Source: Trema orientale (lineage: Eukaryota; Streptophyta; Magnoliopsida; Rosales; Cannabaceae). From it: a stretch of DNA of 64,000 bases. Every line of letters begins with the position of its first letter. The stretch's first letter is position 1. The notes beneath the pieces are model-generated. The model was not told the DNA's origin, searched no databases, and was given only the letters and a program-made list of their open reading frames with translations. Shown piece after piece: positions 17,558 through 31,300 of the stretch. The stretch lies in the NCBI GenBank assembly GCA_002914845.1, contig JXTC01000665.1:11101-75100 (forward strand), read 5' to 3'. The position numbers and the translations under genes were made by a program.

Positions 17558-20500
17558 AAACCAAACCCATTATATTTAATGTCCAAATTTATTTATTATT
17601 TATATAACATTCCAAGTGATAAAACCTCCGTAACCGTAATTGGAGAGAGTTCTATGCTTATGTTAGTTTGAATTGCGTTTTTTTTTTTTTTTCGTTTCCT
17701 TAATAATAATTTTAGATTTAAATTAATAGAAAATTGTAACGGTTGCTTCAAATATATGCTTTCCACCATTTTAGACAATACAACCTCTTTCAAAATTGAC
17801 CACACGATTCATTGATTCTCAGCCCCCACCCGCCTCCGATTAAAAGAAAACAAAGGAGAGAATACTCTTGATGACGACCTTAATTTACAAAAGGGAGAAA
17901 AAATTAAATTGAAAAATATAGGCATAATTTGCTGGTTACCACAATTCTTTTAATGTAGAGGTCTAAGTCTAATTTTTCTCTTGAAAAGGAAAAAATCATA
18001 TTGAGAGAACACAAATTTCGGGGTCCATAATATCTTAAGACGGGATATTCTTATATATTTGGCCATTTGGAAGTATATTCGAATGATCGAATCCGAACAA
18101 CTAGCTATACAGCCCGTGGTACGCGCAGCATATATCTATATATCATATATGATTATTATTATTATCATTATTATGTACATACACAAACATTAAAAAAAAA
18201 AAAGTCACCCCACAAGTACGTAATTCCTTAATTTGTGACAAAAACAGCCAAATTTTGTATTGTAAAGCTACACAGTAAGATAATCAAAAGGCGAAAGGCA
18301 TTTTAGAATCCGAGGCATCGATGTCAAATTTTTTATATATTTTATTTAGTTTTCATTTAATTTTGGTGATAAGTGGCATGGATAACACCTAAAAAGTAGG
18401 AAAAAAAGAATTCCTCTTAAGTGCAAAGAGGTGTGTAACTTTTTCCAACTACGGAAAAGATAATAAATAAACATTTATTTTCTTTTAATGGTAAAGTAAG
18501 AAAGAGAATGGTTGTTTACAGCTTGGAGAAAGAAAAAGTTTTTATGAATATTATTAATTTAGTGAGTCTTATCTAGTTATTATGATCTTTATTTAATTTT
18601 GTTCACTTTTTAATCAATGAGCTATTATGAAGACCTTCTTTCCTTCTATAGTTCTATTGAAAATGCATGATAACCTCCCTTACTGATCATGAGCTGCATT
18701 ATTGAACCTCCATTTTGCATTTTGATTTTTCGAATCCAGATAACTAGTTGTCTATTTCTTCCAGAATTATAGTAAAATTTTAGATGAAAATGACCTTTTT
18801 TTCCCCCAAGTTGCACATTAGGGCCAATTATTGAGAACGAGCACCAAAAATATATTAACTTATCACGTAAATTAAGGAAGGTGACAAAATTTTATTCCAA
18901 AAGTAGAAAAAAATACATGAATTAGGTGACAGAAGTTCAAAAAATTATCCATGTTAACGTTTTTGCAAACGATTCATACTCAACCTTAAATTAATAAAAG
19001 ATCAAATATTAAAATGATACATCCTAATTTATGTCAACATCACAAAAACACCTCATATGATTTTGAAAATAAATAAAGATTTTCCCCATGTACCGATATT
19101 TTTTCCTTTAATTTAAAAAATTAATTGTTATTCTAATAAAAGTTAAGTTCATTAAATCGAAATATAGTGGTTAAAAGTAAAATTTTCGTCAAATTTAACA
19201 CGTAGAAGAGGTGTCGACTTATTTTTGGTCTAAAAAAGTACTATTATTTTTTGACATAAATCAATAAATGCCAAAGATTTATCTAGCAATTGATTATAGT
19301 TAAGATCCACCTTTTAGTTGTCGTTTTTTTTTTTTTTTTTAAAAGTAAAAATGGTTCTGCTATTATTAAAAATGGAAACTTTTTTACAATAACGGACTAT
19401 ACTGGAGAATGAGATGCCTTCATATACAATAACTAGCTAAGTCATCTGCATTTATGTATATCTATATGTAAATACACATTCGATCATATTTCCATTGGTA
19501 TTGTCCTTTTTCTTGTTGTTTCGAAAAGGAGATAAATAGGATTCATTTAACTTTGCACAATTGCACCGACGACGAAGTAACCATATTTTCTGTCGCCATG
19601 TACTTGACATGGGATTTAATTAGTTTTGTATATTCTGATCAATAGGAACCGGCTCTCCTCTATCACATAATTTAATTTTGTACTCTTAGCTAGTCCAGCG
19701 TACGTAAGATCTCTTTGTTAAGCTCTATCTTAGTTGTACTCGAATAAGTAACCATTAAGTTGTGTTCCAAAAATAAAGACAAATTTGTATTAAATTAAGG
19801 AAAAAAATTATTTCCAAAGAAAAGTTCTGCTCCTTGGGTTGGCATCTCGAACGGCGCGTATTATTAAAATAATTATTTGAGAACCTCTTTTTATTGAGCA
19901 AATTATTTGAGAGCTTTTTTTTTTTTTTTTTTTCGAAGGGGTTTATTTGAGAGCATTTACACGAAGGAAATAGTCACTAAACCACAATTGTATAAAAAAT
20001 TCTTCTAATGTTTATTACCACATGCTAGACTCACGTGTAAATTTTGGAAAAATGCTAGACAGTGGGACCTATCTTTAAACTTTTATGCATATCCCACATC
20101 TGCATTTTTTTTAAAAAGGGAAATCACAGATGTATTATTAGTTTGGTGCTAAGTACTATAATTGTCCCTTAACTATGGTAAACCCAAATGCTTATAAAAT
20201 GCCCAGTAATTAATCAACTTTTATATAAGCTAGAAATCTAGCTAGCTATAGTGGATACCATATATATAATATCCAATTGGCAGTTTTTAATTGTTATCTC
20301 ATTGATTAAAACTCTCGTGAATAAATTTTCAAAAAAAAAAAAGAGAAATAAAAAAGAAACTATTGTGAATATAAGAAAAAATAAATTCTCTCTCTTCTGA
20401 TAGGGGAAAGTACGTCATAACAGTGTTTTTATAGTCTCTAAATCCATTTATTTAATTCAAAGATAATCTCAACAACTCTATTTTTATTTTCAAATATTGT

Positions 20501-23116
20501 AGATAATCGAGCTTATCCTTACTTAAGACAAATACATGGTTTTAACTCTTGTCCAAGATTTGATATGGATTCTGGTACTCAATTTATATGTATATATATG
20601 TCACTCTTATTCCAACAGCGCGTGTTTTTTCTATATATATGATGGTGATAGCAACCAATAAGCAACAACAATAAAGTTTTTTGTGATTTAGACACCTTTC
20701 AAATGCGGCTCTTTTAGTTTTTCTATGCTCCAATTTATTTATATAATAAGCCAGAAGTTAATTTTTCCTATTTTACGAAATTGACAACCTTGAGGAAAAA
20801 GTAGAGTTTATACTTTATATGATGTAGCGTGTTTAATTTACTTTTGGGAATTTCAACATGTAGAAAGTCGTAGTCTTGGATTTCACACCTTTGAGTCGTA
20901 GATTTATTCAGTGGAAAAGAAAATTATTTATGGCGTGCTAACTCAAAAAATCAAAGAAACAATAAGACAAATTGATATAATTTTCTTGGCTAAAAATATG
21001 ATGATTCATTGATTTGTTTAGGAGTGTGGATATATTTACGATATTATGGATGGTGTAATCAAATCTTTTGGAAAGAAAAAGTTCGCGAACTGTTAACAAA
21101 AATGTTTTCGGGAGATCAAATTTCTGGGACAAGGTACGTACCAAAAGAAAAGATACACTGTAAAAGAAGATAGCTAGTAACTTATGTTAGTTTGAATAAA
21201 ATGAACTCAAAAATCACTCGTCAATTTTTTTGGTATTCTAATTTATGTCTAACTAATGAAATGATGATAAACTATTTAAAAGTTGAAATTATTGAATTAG
21301 TTTTCTAATTTTATTATTTTTATTTAATTTTTTCTTTCATCTATTCATTTGGTTGAACATGAAACGACATACTATAATTTGAGAAAAGATCTGAACTGGA
21401 ATAGAATCAGGATTCAATAATCTATTGATGTTATTTTTATGGTCAGTAAAATATCTTATGCAGTATCTGTTTCTTTGTCGCTTAGGCATATTTGTGGAAT
21501 ATATATAGTTTCAAACAAGTTGAATTGACCCTTCGATATTGGTAGCTTATGTGAGATACATATGATCTTAATTTCCCAAGGTTTGTTAAGATACGAATCG
21601 ATCCAATTTGACGTTAATTATCAGATCTTCCAAGTTGAATATGGCAGCTGAGAAACTGTCAAATATTGAACAAAAATAGATCATTACTCTCTGCTGGAAG
21701 CAAAATCATATCTTGCTTACATAAATATGAGGATTTTTCCACATAGTTGATGTGTTAACTAAGTGGTCTAGTGTTTTGACGTTTAGATGTCTAGCTAGAG
21801 AAATTTGGAGTACATTAAAATATGTGTGATGTTTATGTTGTTGTTGTCGTTATTATTATTATTATTAGGTAGTATTCTTATTTTTCTTCTTTTAATGGCA
21901 AAATATCAAGTCTATTTAAACTTGAGAACATTATCTTAAGCAACTATATACTGTCTTGACAAGTATGCAGGAAATCATAAATATTTTATCATTATTGGCT
22001 TGCATAAATTGGTCATGTGGTAGCATTTTTTAATGCTCAGTTTGAGTCAAGAAGCTATGCAGCTATTACGTATGTTGTTAAGGCTCATAAGAAAGTTGTC
22101 AATACGTTTGGTTTTATCCAAAAGAGTTTTCTAATTAAGCATCTGCCTAAGTAAACCAAAAAGACTTGGTTGTTTTCTCTACAAGTTTTGAATGGATTGG
22201 GATCTAATTCTGATGTAATGAACTTATAAAAGACAAGCTAATTAATTGAGATTCGTTATCTTCTCTTGAAAGTATGAAGGACTAGACTTTTTAAAAGATA
22301 AGGGATTGAAGAAACCGTTTCCCGTAATCTTGAACTTCCTATGGTGTTTGATCGCCTAAATCTTTTGAAATAGACTAGATCCTAGGAGAGTGACATGATC
22401 TGTATCCTCAGCTCGATCTCTTTGATTAGGTAAAACATCCTTCCCTAGACTATACCCGAAGAATTTTGCTCAAAGTCTAATAAAAAAAATTACTAAGTCA
22501 ATGTCTTTTGTTGGCCATTCTGTTTCAAGGCTATTTATTTTGTTGTACAACAAGTGTTTTAGAATATAGAAAGTAATAATACGTTGCACTTTCTTATCGA
22601 TCGGCTTAAGTATTATCCGTCTGCCAAATTCGACATAGCATAGGGGTGTTCAAATACATACATGTGTTTATTCTGTTTCTTTTCTGATGTGTAAGTGCAT
22701 AAACCATAATTTGTTCTGTGGTAATAAGCAAGGTTCAGTGACTTGTTTTAGGATCTCAAACCAAATGGGGATACTCTTTACATTATCATCAAATTGAATT
22801 TGTACAAGATTATGAAAAAAAGAAGCAGAGTATAGGAATGGGCCTTTTGGACATCCATGAAGAGGACTCTGCACATATCCAAACAGCCTCTGGCTTCTCT
22901 TGCATATGCTTCGACGAATTTCAAGATTAAAGTAACAAAAGCACTCATCAGAACCTCAAGTTTAAACAGACATACATATTAGTGTATTTACATAAATACA
23001 TACATATAATTCAAACAAAATACAATGCAAATGCCCATTTCATTGCTATTAGACAAACGAGATCTTGGCCATATACTTATACGTGAATGGAAAACTGTCT
23101 TGTCATTCAGAACATT

Positions 23117-24488
23117 CAGTGCCAACTCAAACACTTTTAGGACCTTAGGCGAATCCTTTAATTGGGGCCTTTTTATTTTTTATTTTTTTAAAAGTTCATT
23201 TTTCATGAATAATTTGTTGGGATACTCTATATTTTATCAACAACTAAACAAAATTATTTTAATACAAGAAAGAATTTTACTTTGCTACCAGTGGACATCT
23301 ATAATGAAACATAATTTTGAAAATAACAAAACTACTCAGTACATCAACAAGGGAAAAAAAGGCATCAAACAAATTGAAAAGCAAAATGTATATATATATT
23401 TAAAATTTGTTTTTATTACCTATTGAGATGTAACATTATTATTGGAATCTTTATATTCTAGTTTCTCAAACAAATTCATTTATATAGAAAATATAGCTAA
23501 TTTATTTAATCTTTATTGTGACATAATTGATCTAAATAAGACTTTATCTACTTTCTAATAGTTAATTCTTCACTTGTATTCTTTACTTCCCTCTCCCTCA
23601 TACTACTTGTGAAAAAAAACTCTATTTTTCTCTTTTTCATAAATTTATCAAATTCAGATGGATAAATATATTTTTTCTAATTGCATAGGTATAAAAACAG
23701 AATAACTTAATAAAATACAACAATTAAAAAGATAAATAACTACTGGGAAATTCAAACAACAGTATCAACTAATAAATTAATAAAAAATGATTAACAAAGT
23801 AAGATATATAGCACGGAAATCAACACCAAGCAAACGAGCACTTCCAAATCAAACTCTTTAATTTAGTGTCTGATTTTGTCTTTATTTTTCAATGACGTTT
23901 CTTTATTTTATTTTATTTTATTTTATTTTTTTTATAGATAACTAAAAGAATAAATAAATAGGCACTAAAAGGGAGAGCTTGAGAGATTGTAAACATATTC
24001 GAGTATTTCTTTTTATTTTTTGCAAAATGTATGTAATTAAAAGTAAATGCATACCTGTATATAAGTAAAGAAAAAAAAATAGTTTGTAAATTCTTAAAAC
24101 AAAAACCGTTAAGGTAAAAAAAAAAAAAGGAATGTAAAAGTAGGAGTAATTTGCATTCAAAAAAGATAAAGTGTAATTAATTATGGAAATATGGAAAGTA
24201 ATGGATAATTAAAGCATTCAATTATTTGAATTTGAATGGAAAGATTTTATTTGACTTTGAAAATCTAAAAATGAAAACGAAAACTTCCAAATATTTGGAA
24301 ATGTCTAATTTCTATGTTAACAATTTTTTTATACCCTAGGCTTCCTTGTTTTTTTTAAAGTTATTTTTTTTCCTCTTTGGTTAAAGGGTTAGGGTATAAA
24401 AAAATTACAAAATAGGTAATATTACAAAAAGAGAAATATTTGGGGGCTTGGCTTGGAGTGGGGCCTTAGGCAGCTCCAGCCAGCTCTG
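23117..24488. mobile_element. hAT-type non-autonomous element, 8-bp TSD AGAACATT
   Basis: AGAACATT occurs at 23109-23116 and again at 24489-24496, exactly flanking a 1,372-bp block that starts CAGTGCCAACTC and ends CAGCCAGCTCTG. The ends are imperfect inverted repeats (CAGTGCC…CTTAGGCG against CAGAGCTGG…CCTAAGGCC) of the form known from plant hAT elements. No transposase can be read inside; the internal open frames are low-complexity. An 8-bp duplication plus a CAG-type terminus supports hAT. Confidence 0.85.
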
Positions 24489-24496
24489 AGAACATT

Positions 24497-25115
24497 CTGC
24501 TCCGGCGGAGTTTTAAAAGAAGGCGTTAAATGAAAGAATTGCATAGCTTGTTTGTTTTATCATTACTCTTGTTAAAAAAAATGTGACAGCATGCGGTGTG
24601 TAGTAACGTGCTTAGAAGAAAATATTAACTTAAAATAGCACAATTACATAGTGTACTTTTGAAAGTGGGATGTGATTGATTACTTGACTGAGAAACAAAA
24701 CGTAGTGTCGTACGATTCATCTTTCAAAACGAAAAAAGTTTCCACTCTGGCTGGCTCAGTCTCGTCTTCTCTGCTCCACGCAGTTGATCATTCAATTTCA
24801 GGAGTAGTGGCTCTAGTAAGTGTTTGTTTATCCCTGTCCTCCTGATCAATCGATTAGGATATCAGAATGGGACTCGTGACTGTACTGGGTGCCATGGCCA
24901 TCCCAACTAAAAATTTAGCTCAGAAATTTATCCAAATTATAATCAAATATATAAACTTTTAGAACATTATGTAAAGTGTTATCATTACATCAGAGTAAAT
25001 TGATGATTTTGGAATAGAAATCAGAATCAGAATTATGTGGCTCTCTTCAAGTCAGCTTCTAATAATCACTAAATTTGCCACATTTCATGCACACAATCTG
25101 CTCTTCAAATGGACT
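24497..25115. other. Intergenic spacer, no gene seen
   Basis: AT-rich DNA between two hAT-type elements. A phrase around 24875-24925 (GGTGCCATGGCCATCCC) resembles degraded MITE termini, but no partner end was found. No coding evidence. Confidence 0.5.
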
Positions 25116-25123
25116 CTTCTATG

Positions 25124-26785
25124 CAGGGACAGAGCCAAGAATTCTCTTTAGGGGAGTTGGACCGTAATTTTTATTCCTTGAAAGTATTTTACAATGAGCT
25201 CATTATTAATATCATTAAGGGTGGTTCTATTGCCATCTTTATTCTCTTTTTCCACCCCTTTTCTAAAGAAATCCCTCACAAAATTTTAAAGTTTTGAAAT
25301 TTTCTTTGCCCACACCAAACTATTTTCATTAAATCCAAAATTTTCCATTATGAAAAACTAAAATTTCTCTTTCCACTATTTATAAAACTTCCCTATTATC
25401 TCTTTCTGTTTTCCATTGTCTTCGTCTTCAAGATTGTAAAGTATATATATTATCTATTAATAAGAAATATATTTTTTGAATTACAATAAATCTTTTAAAG
25501 AATATTAAGATTAAAGTTATAATATCAACACTGAAACCATGCAATCCTTTTATCTACAACCCACAATTTTCTTTTCATAATAAGAATAGAAACTTTATAA
25601 TTCTATTGATGCCAATACTAGTGATTCCCTTTTAGTCTTTTTTCTTTCAATCAAATAAAATATCATTAAACAAAATTATGCACATAGAGTACCGAAACAA
25701 ATGAGAAAGAAAAAGGCCAAAGAGACGATAAATACTTAATTCCAAATCAATGATGTTTGTTTACCATTCAATATATAAAGGAAACTCTTTGGTGTTATTG
25801 TTGATGTGATAAAATCATCAACTTGTAAAATTTATTCCAACTCCTCTAGATTTCTTTTTTTTTTTTTTTTGGAGAAAACACTCATAAATCTATTATCATT
25901 TATATTAACACAAAATTGAAAAGAAAACTACTACATAATCATCTAATTGTATTAAAAAAACAATTTCTTATATTCAAAATCAATGGTACGAGTTCTTAAG
26001 ATTTAAGACATGGGTGTTCTACTAAATGTGTTTGAACTTTGAAGGAGTATGATAGAAAGAATTTTATTTTTAATTATACATATGTGCATTTATATCATTT
26101 TGCGTCGAGGTATTTTTGTATGAAAAATGTTAATTAAAAGAGAGGTGGGAAGAGAAAAAAAAAGGTGTGCCAATAGAGCCACCCTATCATTAAAGATGTC
26201 TTTAATGTAAACAAGCAAATTATCATTCAATCATTGATCACACATTCTATTGCGTAGCCGATTTGAAAGGCTAAACATTGTGTCTTCTTATCTCAGCTAT
26301 TTTTTGTGTCAGATCACCAATACTTTTTAATTTATAAAATTTCTTAATGGAATGCATATCAATTGTATATCTTTCAAGCTAATTATCATGTTCTGTGAGC
26401 TCTATATTAGAAAAATCTTTTGGATAATACTCAATAAGATGAATTAATATTTTCTTGTCCAAAGTTGAAAATATATTAACGTGGACACAAGCATGCCATA
26501 CAAAAAAACAAGTCTGAAAAATATATGTTTTCTTTACTGAATTTATTTAAAATCAATTAAAATGAAATAATGAGCTATATTAATTCTGAAATGGGTTTGT
26601 ATATTTTTTTATTAACTAATGCAACAAACTTTTAATTGTGGGTTTATCAGATTTTACTGTATTTTTAAAATCTTTTAAAAAACTTAATTATTTTTTTTGA
26701 ACTTTTTAAAAATTTATATTAAATTTTTTTACAAATTTAATATATATATATATAAATATAAAAGAAAATTGCCAGCTCCGCTCTG
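25124..26785. mobile_element. hAT-type element, 8-bp TSD CTTCTATG, interrupted by a MULE
   Basis: CTTCTATG at 25116-25123 and 26786-26793 flanks a block beginning CAGGGACAGAGCCAAGAATT and ending AATTGCCAGCTCCGCTCTG. The ends are inverted repeats of the CAGGGGCGGAGCCAG type common in plant hAT MITEs. Of its 1,662 bp, 966 belong to a nested MULE-type element plus its duplicated 9-bp target, so the original element was about 690 bp. No transposase was seen. Confidence 0.88.
25219..26184. mobile_element. MULE-type non-autonomous element, 9-bp TSD TATCATTAA, nested in a hAT
   Basis: TATCATTAA lies at 25210-25218 and 26185-26193. The element starts GGGTGGTTCTATTGCCATCT and ends with the inverse (…CCAATAGAGCCACCC); the inverted similarity continues for several tens of bases. 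A 9-bp duplication and a long terminal inverted repeat beginning with G indicate a Mutator-like element. It is 966 bp with no transposase, so it is mobilised in trans if at all. Confidence 0.88.
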
Positions 26786-27454
26786 CTTCTATGTATAATA
26801 TATAGCATGCTTTTGATATTTGTGGAGATAAGCAGAACGGACAAACGATTAAAATTTATCTATATTTAATTTTATTTTGACTTGGAAAAAAAAGTATCGA
26901 GTATTTTCGGGAGCTCAAGCATGTTTTTTACGTGGCATGTACCATAATGATTGTCATATACCCTGTGAAAATGATCATGTATATTCTTGAATCTTAATAG
27001 CAGCTCTTATTGGCTCGTATTTAAAATAAATAAAAAAACAGGGGACAGATATAAATCAGCTCAGTGTTCACGAATCATGGTCCAAAACGCTGATCAGGGT
27101 ATCAAAATTCCCTTCTTCTGAGAGATTGAGGGGTGGACCGTACCTGAAAAGCTGAAGTTTTTGCATTTACGCTCAGATATTTTGATATATATATATATAT
27201 ATATCTATTAATCTATTAACTCTGTACGCTAAGTGTGTATAAGCAGCTCATGGTTCATTTTTTTTTTTCTCTCTTATATCCTTAGATTTTTTTACTTTTT
27301 TCTTCTTGAATTTCAATATACTAAAGTAACCTATTTGTTTTATAGGGATGTAACAGAGACTTTAATATTTCTTTTTTTATATGTCCTAAAACATAAGGTT
27401 AATTTGGTCATTTTACTTTCAATAAAATGAAAAGAATTGAAAAGATTTTTTTTT

Positions 27455-27745
27455 GGGGCTTATAGAAATATGACCAAATTTTGGGCCCAATTTTAGTAAA
27501 TGTCATTTTTTCAAATGTTATAGCAAAATGTCCAGTATATATGCATATATACCAAGTGTAAAATTTTATATACCAAGTATAAAAAATTATATACCTAGTG
27601 CATTTCAGTACAGTAACTAAAATTGGTACATATGCGTATCTACCAAGTGCAAAAATATATATACTTGGACATTTAGCTATAAAATTTTAAAAATGGACAT
27701 CTACTTAATCAAATTTAAAATTTTGGCCATCCACCTAAATTTCTC
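27455..27745. repeat. Foldback MITE-like repeat
   Basis: The left arm (ATGACCAAATTTTGGG…, CAAATGTTATAGCAAAATGTC) and the right arm (GGACATTTAGCTATAAAATT…, AAAATTTTGGCCAT) are inverted, imperfect copies over roughly 100 bp each. The central part repeats a TATACCAAGTG phrase several times. No coding capacity; the exact ends are uncertain. Confidence 0.6.
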
Positions 27746-27839
27746 TTTTTTTTATACGTTTGGCTGCAAAAAACAATAGAAGCCCATATGCTACTTTTAA
27801 TGATTGGCCCAATGTTCAAGCCTATTTTGTCTAATATCA

Positions 27840-28205
27840 GTTTGGTGGCTATTGAACAATGCACTTCATCATTTCGTTGGTGGCTCAATGTGTATTATAC
27901 CTTCTTCTTCTCATTTTGAGTTCAGAGAAAGTAGGCGGTGGGTGGCTGCGCTGAAGAGTTATCGAAAGGCAGTGGTGTATTATATATTTTTTTCTCATTT
28001 TGCATTCACAGAAAGTAGGCGGTGGAGGCTGGTATCTATGTTTATGCACATTGTGTGGGTTCCATACTTATATATACGACAAATTGGAAGGAGCCGTCAA
28101 TATGCCCTTTTGCCCGAACCTTTTCGTTTATGTTTTTCTTACCGTTTTCTGGTGGCTATTGAAGGAAGCGATTCATTATTTGGTTTTGGCGGTGGGCGGT
28201 GGATT
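27840..28205. repeat. Imperfect duplicated blocks next to the Helitron 5' end
   Basis: Two pairs of direct repeats are visible. One starts GTGTATTATA and ends near GAAAGTAGGCGGTGG (about 27890-27949 and 27973-28032). The other starts GGTGGCTATTGAA (about 27842 and 28149). A 162-codon open frame runs through (27804-28292) but resembles no known protein, and its translated repeats follow the DNA repeats, so I do not call a gene. Confidence 0.55.
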
Positions 28206-28288
28206 GATCTTTTGCTTCGCAGTTTTTTATTAGAGAAAGAGATGCGGTGGGTATTGGGGCCTATATATATGCTTATTCATTTAGAGAC

Positions 28289-28335
28289 TTGATTTTTATA
28301 CTATACTAATAGCACCAGAAAATATACAAACATAA
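28289..28335 (+). repeat. Helitron 5'-end-like sequence, first inverted copy
   Basis: This 47-bp stretch (TTGATTTTTATACTATACTA … ATACAAACATAA) recurs as its reverse complement at 31622-31668 with one mismatch. It holds the presumed Helitron 5' terminus. Confidence 0.85.
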
Positions 28336-31300
28336 CACTTCCTTCCGTCAGCTTTGCTGGTGGTCTCAACTCTGTTCATTCATGTTCTGTTCCGGTAATT
28401 ATCGTTAATTTTTTTTCCAATAAAGTTTTGACTTCACTTCCAAACAGGAAACAGGTTTGAAAATTTTTCCTCCTCAAATTTTTTTTCCCTTTCCTTTTCC
28501 TTTTTAATTTTTCTGAACAGAACCTAAGTGCAATATTGTTTGAGAATAATTTGTTTCTTAGAGCCTTTTAATGCTTTTTCTAAATTGTAATTCATCTTGA
28601 TTCCAAGGATTTATAAAATATGGATGAGAAGTTTTTAGGGTGAGAATGTGGGTTAATAGATGTGGATATCAGAATAGGCTACAGATGATTTGATCGAGAG
28701 TTTGATTGGGAACTAAAGGGATTTATTTGCTGTTGTTCAGGATGTGTAAGCAATATATGCGAATAGCATCCTAAACTAAAACAAAATAATAGTCGATAGA
28801 TGGTTGAGGTTATTTTATAGTGTGTAGAATTAGAGCTCAGGGTAGGAACATTCCCAAAGTCAAACCAACCAATTGAACCTATTCTAAAAGACTTGGTCTA
28901 TACTCCATAGTTTCATGAGGAAATAGTATATATCAGTTTGGGGTTGAGAACGTAAATGACATATAAGATCAGAATAGAAGAAAAATTATGACTTATGTTG
29001 GCCTTGGTCCCCAGTGGGGTGACTAGACTAAGACTGAGGAGATCCAGCTTAGAAACAAAACGGTCAAAGCAAATTGTTTATTCGCTATATAGTTCACTAT
29101 CATGGTTGGAACTTGTGGTGTTATCATTAGCATTTTTAGTAGAGCTAAAAAAAATAAATTTGTGTAAGAGAGTTCTATGGACTCAGTCTAAAGACAAACC
29201 TAATTAAGTCTNTTTAGTTTCAGTATCATCAGATATTTTTTGTTGCAAGACATCATGTTCACGTGAAACTACTACATTATCTTATTACTTAAAATTATTA
29301 TCCATTTCCTCTTAGACAAAGGTCTATAATCTAAATGAAAAAAAAAAAAAAAAAAACAAGAGCTTTTAGAGGTTTAAATAGATGTATGGGATTCAGATTT
29401 GATTTATAGTTTGAAATTCATTCCATTTTGCTATCTCGATAATAGAGAGTTTTTAAGTTCTGCTACTTTGTCTGTTTTCCTTGATAAGTTTAGATTAATG
29501 TTTGGACATCAAATTCTTATACTCTTATATTTTTTCAATTAGACTGATATATTGAGAATTATATCTACATGAGCTTAAAAATGTAATGTTGAAAATTATT
29601 TTTCTAAAAAAGTTATAAAAGAAATGAAAAAAAAAAATGTAACCTATGTTTTAATGTAATGCAATCTTTTTAGATTCATTCATTGATCTCTTATGGGCAA
29701 GTAATACTTTTGTTTCCATAAGAAACTTTATGCGTGTGTCTGTATATTGTATATATGTGTTCCGTAATTAAGAATTAGTATTTTGGTTGTCTAGATAAAT
29801 AGTACATAGGTTTGTAAGCTTGTATTATGATATGGATATAGAGGCTGTGAAAAATTATCATGTCAAAATATAACTTAAATTGAATTTTACTTGATATTTT
29901 AAATCTTTCGGAGTAGTGTAAGTTGAGAATTTTTCTTGTATTAGAGTATTATTTGATGACCAAATTATAACCCAGTTAAACTTTTAAGGTTATTAAATTA
30001 ATTGTGGAATGAAAAATTTAGAATAAAATCATACTTGTAGTTTGACATGTGGCAGAATAGGATAAGTTAATCAAAATTCTAAGTACTTAAAACTTTGAAA
30101 GTATGCTCATTGAGAATCATAGTATCCCATTTATATATCAAATCCTCAAATAGTTGTAAGTATTATTCTGAAGAGTTAAGATCTAGATTAAATAATTATT
30201 GATGTATATGAATAAGGTTTAATCCATGTGCTCTTTAATGAATATTGTAGAGTATGAATACGATTGAGTGTGTATACGCATATAAATTAAAAGCAAACAA
30301 TTTAATTGATTGACTATTATATCTTCGGTTTAAAAGCTTCGTAGGAGTGGCAATAGCGTATCAGGCTTACATAAGCATATTAGTAGCTACTTCAAGTTAA
30401 ATAAGAAAAAATTTAATGACTCACCTTTTAAGTTTGCAACCAGCAGAACTCTTTTTCCTCTTTAGATTTAGTTAAATTTAATTAAATTAAATATTTATAT
30501 ATTTCATTCATTTATTTCATAGTATTATGTACAATGCAATAAAACCTTTTATTTCATTGTTTACTTTTGTCGTTTAACTAATCTACTAATAGTTTTTTCT
30601 TAAGTCTTGCTTAGTGCTTTTTATAGTTGTAGAAAATCAAATTCAACTCGGAAATGTAAATTTTCAGGTTGTATTTAGAACGAAGATACTCCATCAAAAC
30701 ACTTGAAAGTATGTATAACTTTATTCCTTTTAAATCTTTATAGTTACATATGTTTTGTTGATGTTGTCTTTAACTCTAAAGTTATAATTATTGATATTTT
30801 TAAATTTTTATTTAAATGTATTGTTTAGTATTATTTTCTAAGTATCACTTTACTTTCTATATAATCATACACAATGAGTGACGGAAACTATTAATCAACT
30901 TTGATAATTATGTATATATTTAAGAGAATATTTTACAGAAACTATAAACTAAGTTTGATAATTATGTACATTCATTTGTTAGAAAGTTTTGTATTAGTTT
31001 ATTTAATTTTTTAGATAATATTTCAGCAAAGTTAGGTTTTAATCACACTGTTTATAAAGAAAATTACAGAGAAAAACAAAAAGAATAGAATAATTGAACT
31101 TCACAAAGACAAAGGCCAGAAAGAAAAAAGAACTAATTAACTTTTGATAGTTTAAGTTTTAACATTGTGATGAAGATGAATGTCAATGAATTCGCATAGA
31201 TAGAAGCTTAAGTATAAATCGTTAAGTAATGAGAATGTAACGATCAAAAAAATATGAGATATCTCAGTCTCAGTATTGAGTTACTAAATAATGAATCATT

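Larger units (their letters stand above)
14341..23108. other. Gene-poor AT-rich stretch
   Basis: In almost 9 kb I find no conserved coding motif, RNA gene or convincing splice pattern on either strand. The longest open frames are short, low-complexity and unlike known proteins. Structured items are a 31-bp tandem repeat (15067-15159), a small MITE-like inverted repeat (17366-17557), several TA microsatellites (for example near 16357-16377 and 16917-16930) and poly-T/A tracts. A short perfect-arm hairpin occurs near 15981-16010. Confidence 0.6.

Noticed and set aside
22668-22874. Minus-strand 68-codon frame (MQSPLHGCPKGPFLYSASFF…)
   Set aside because: Protein-like in composition, but I recognise no family, and neither splice sites nor a second exon could be supported.
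23025-23426. Plus-strand 133-codon frame
   Set aside because: It crosses the border of the hAT-type element at 23117 and is low-complexity, so it is a chance frame.
25109-25297. Plus-strand 62-codon frame
   Set aside because: It spans a target duplication and two transposon termini (25124 and 25219), so it cannot be an ancestral gene.
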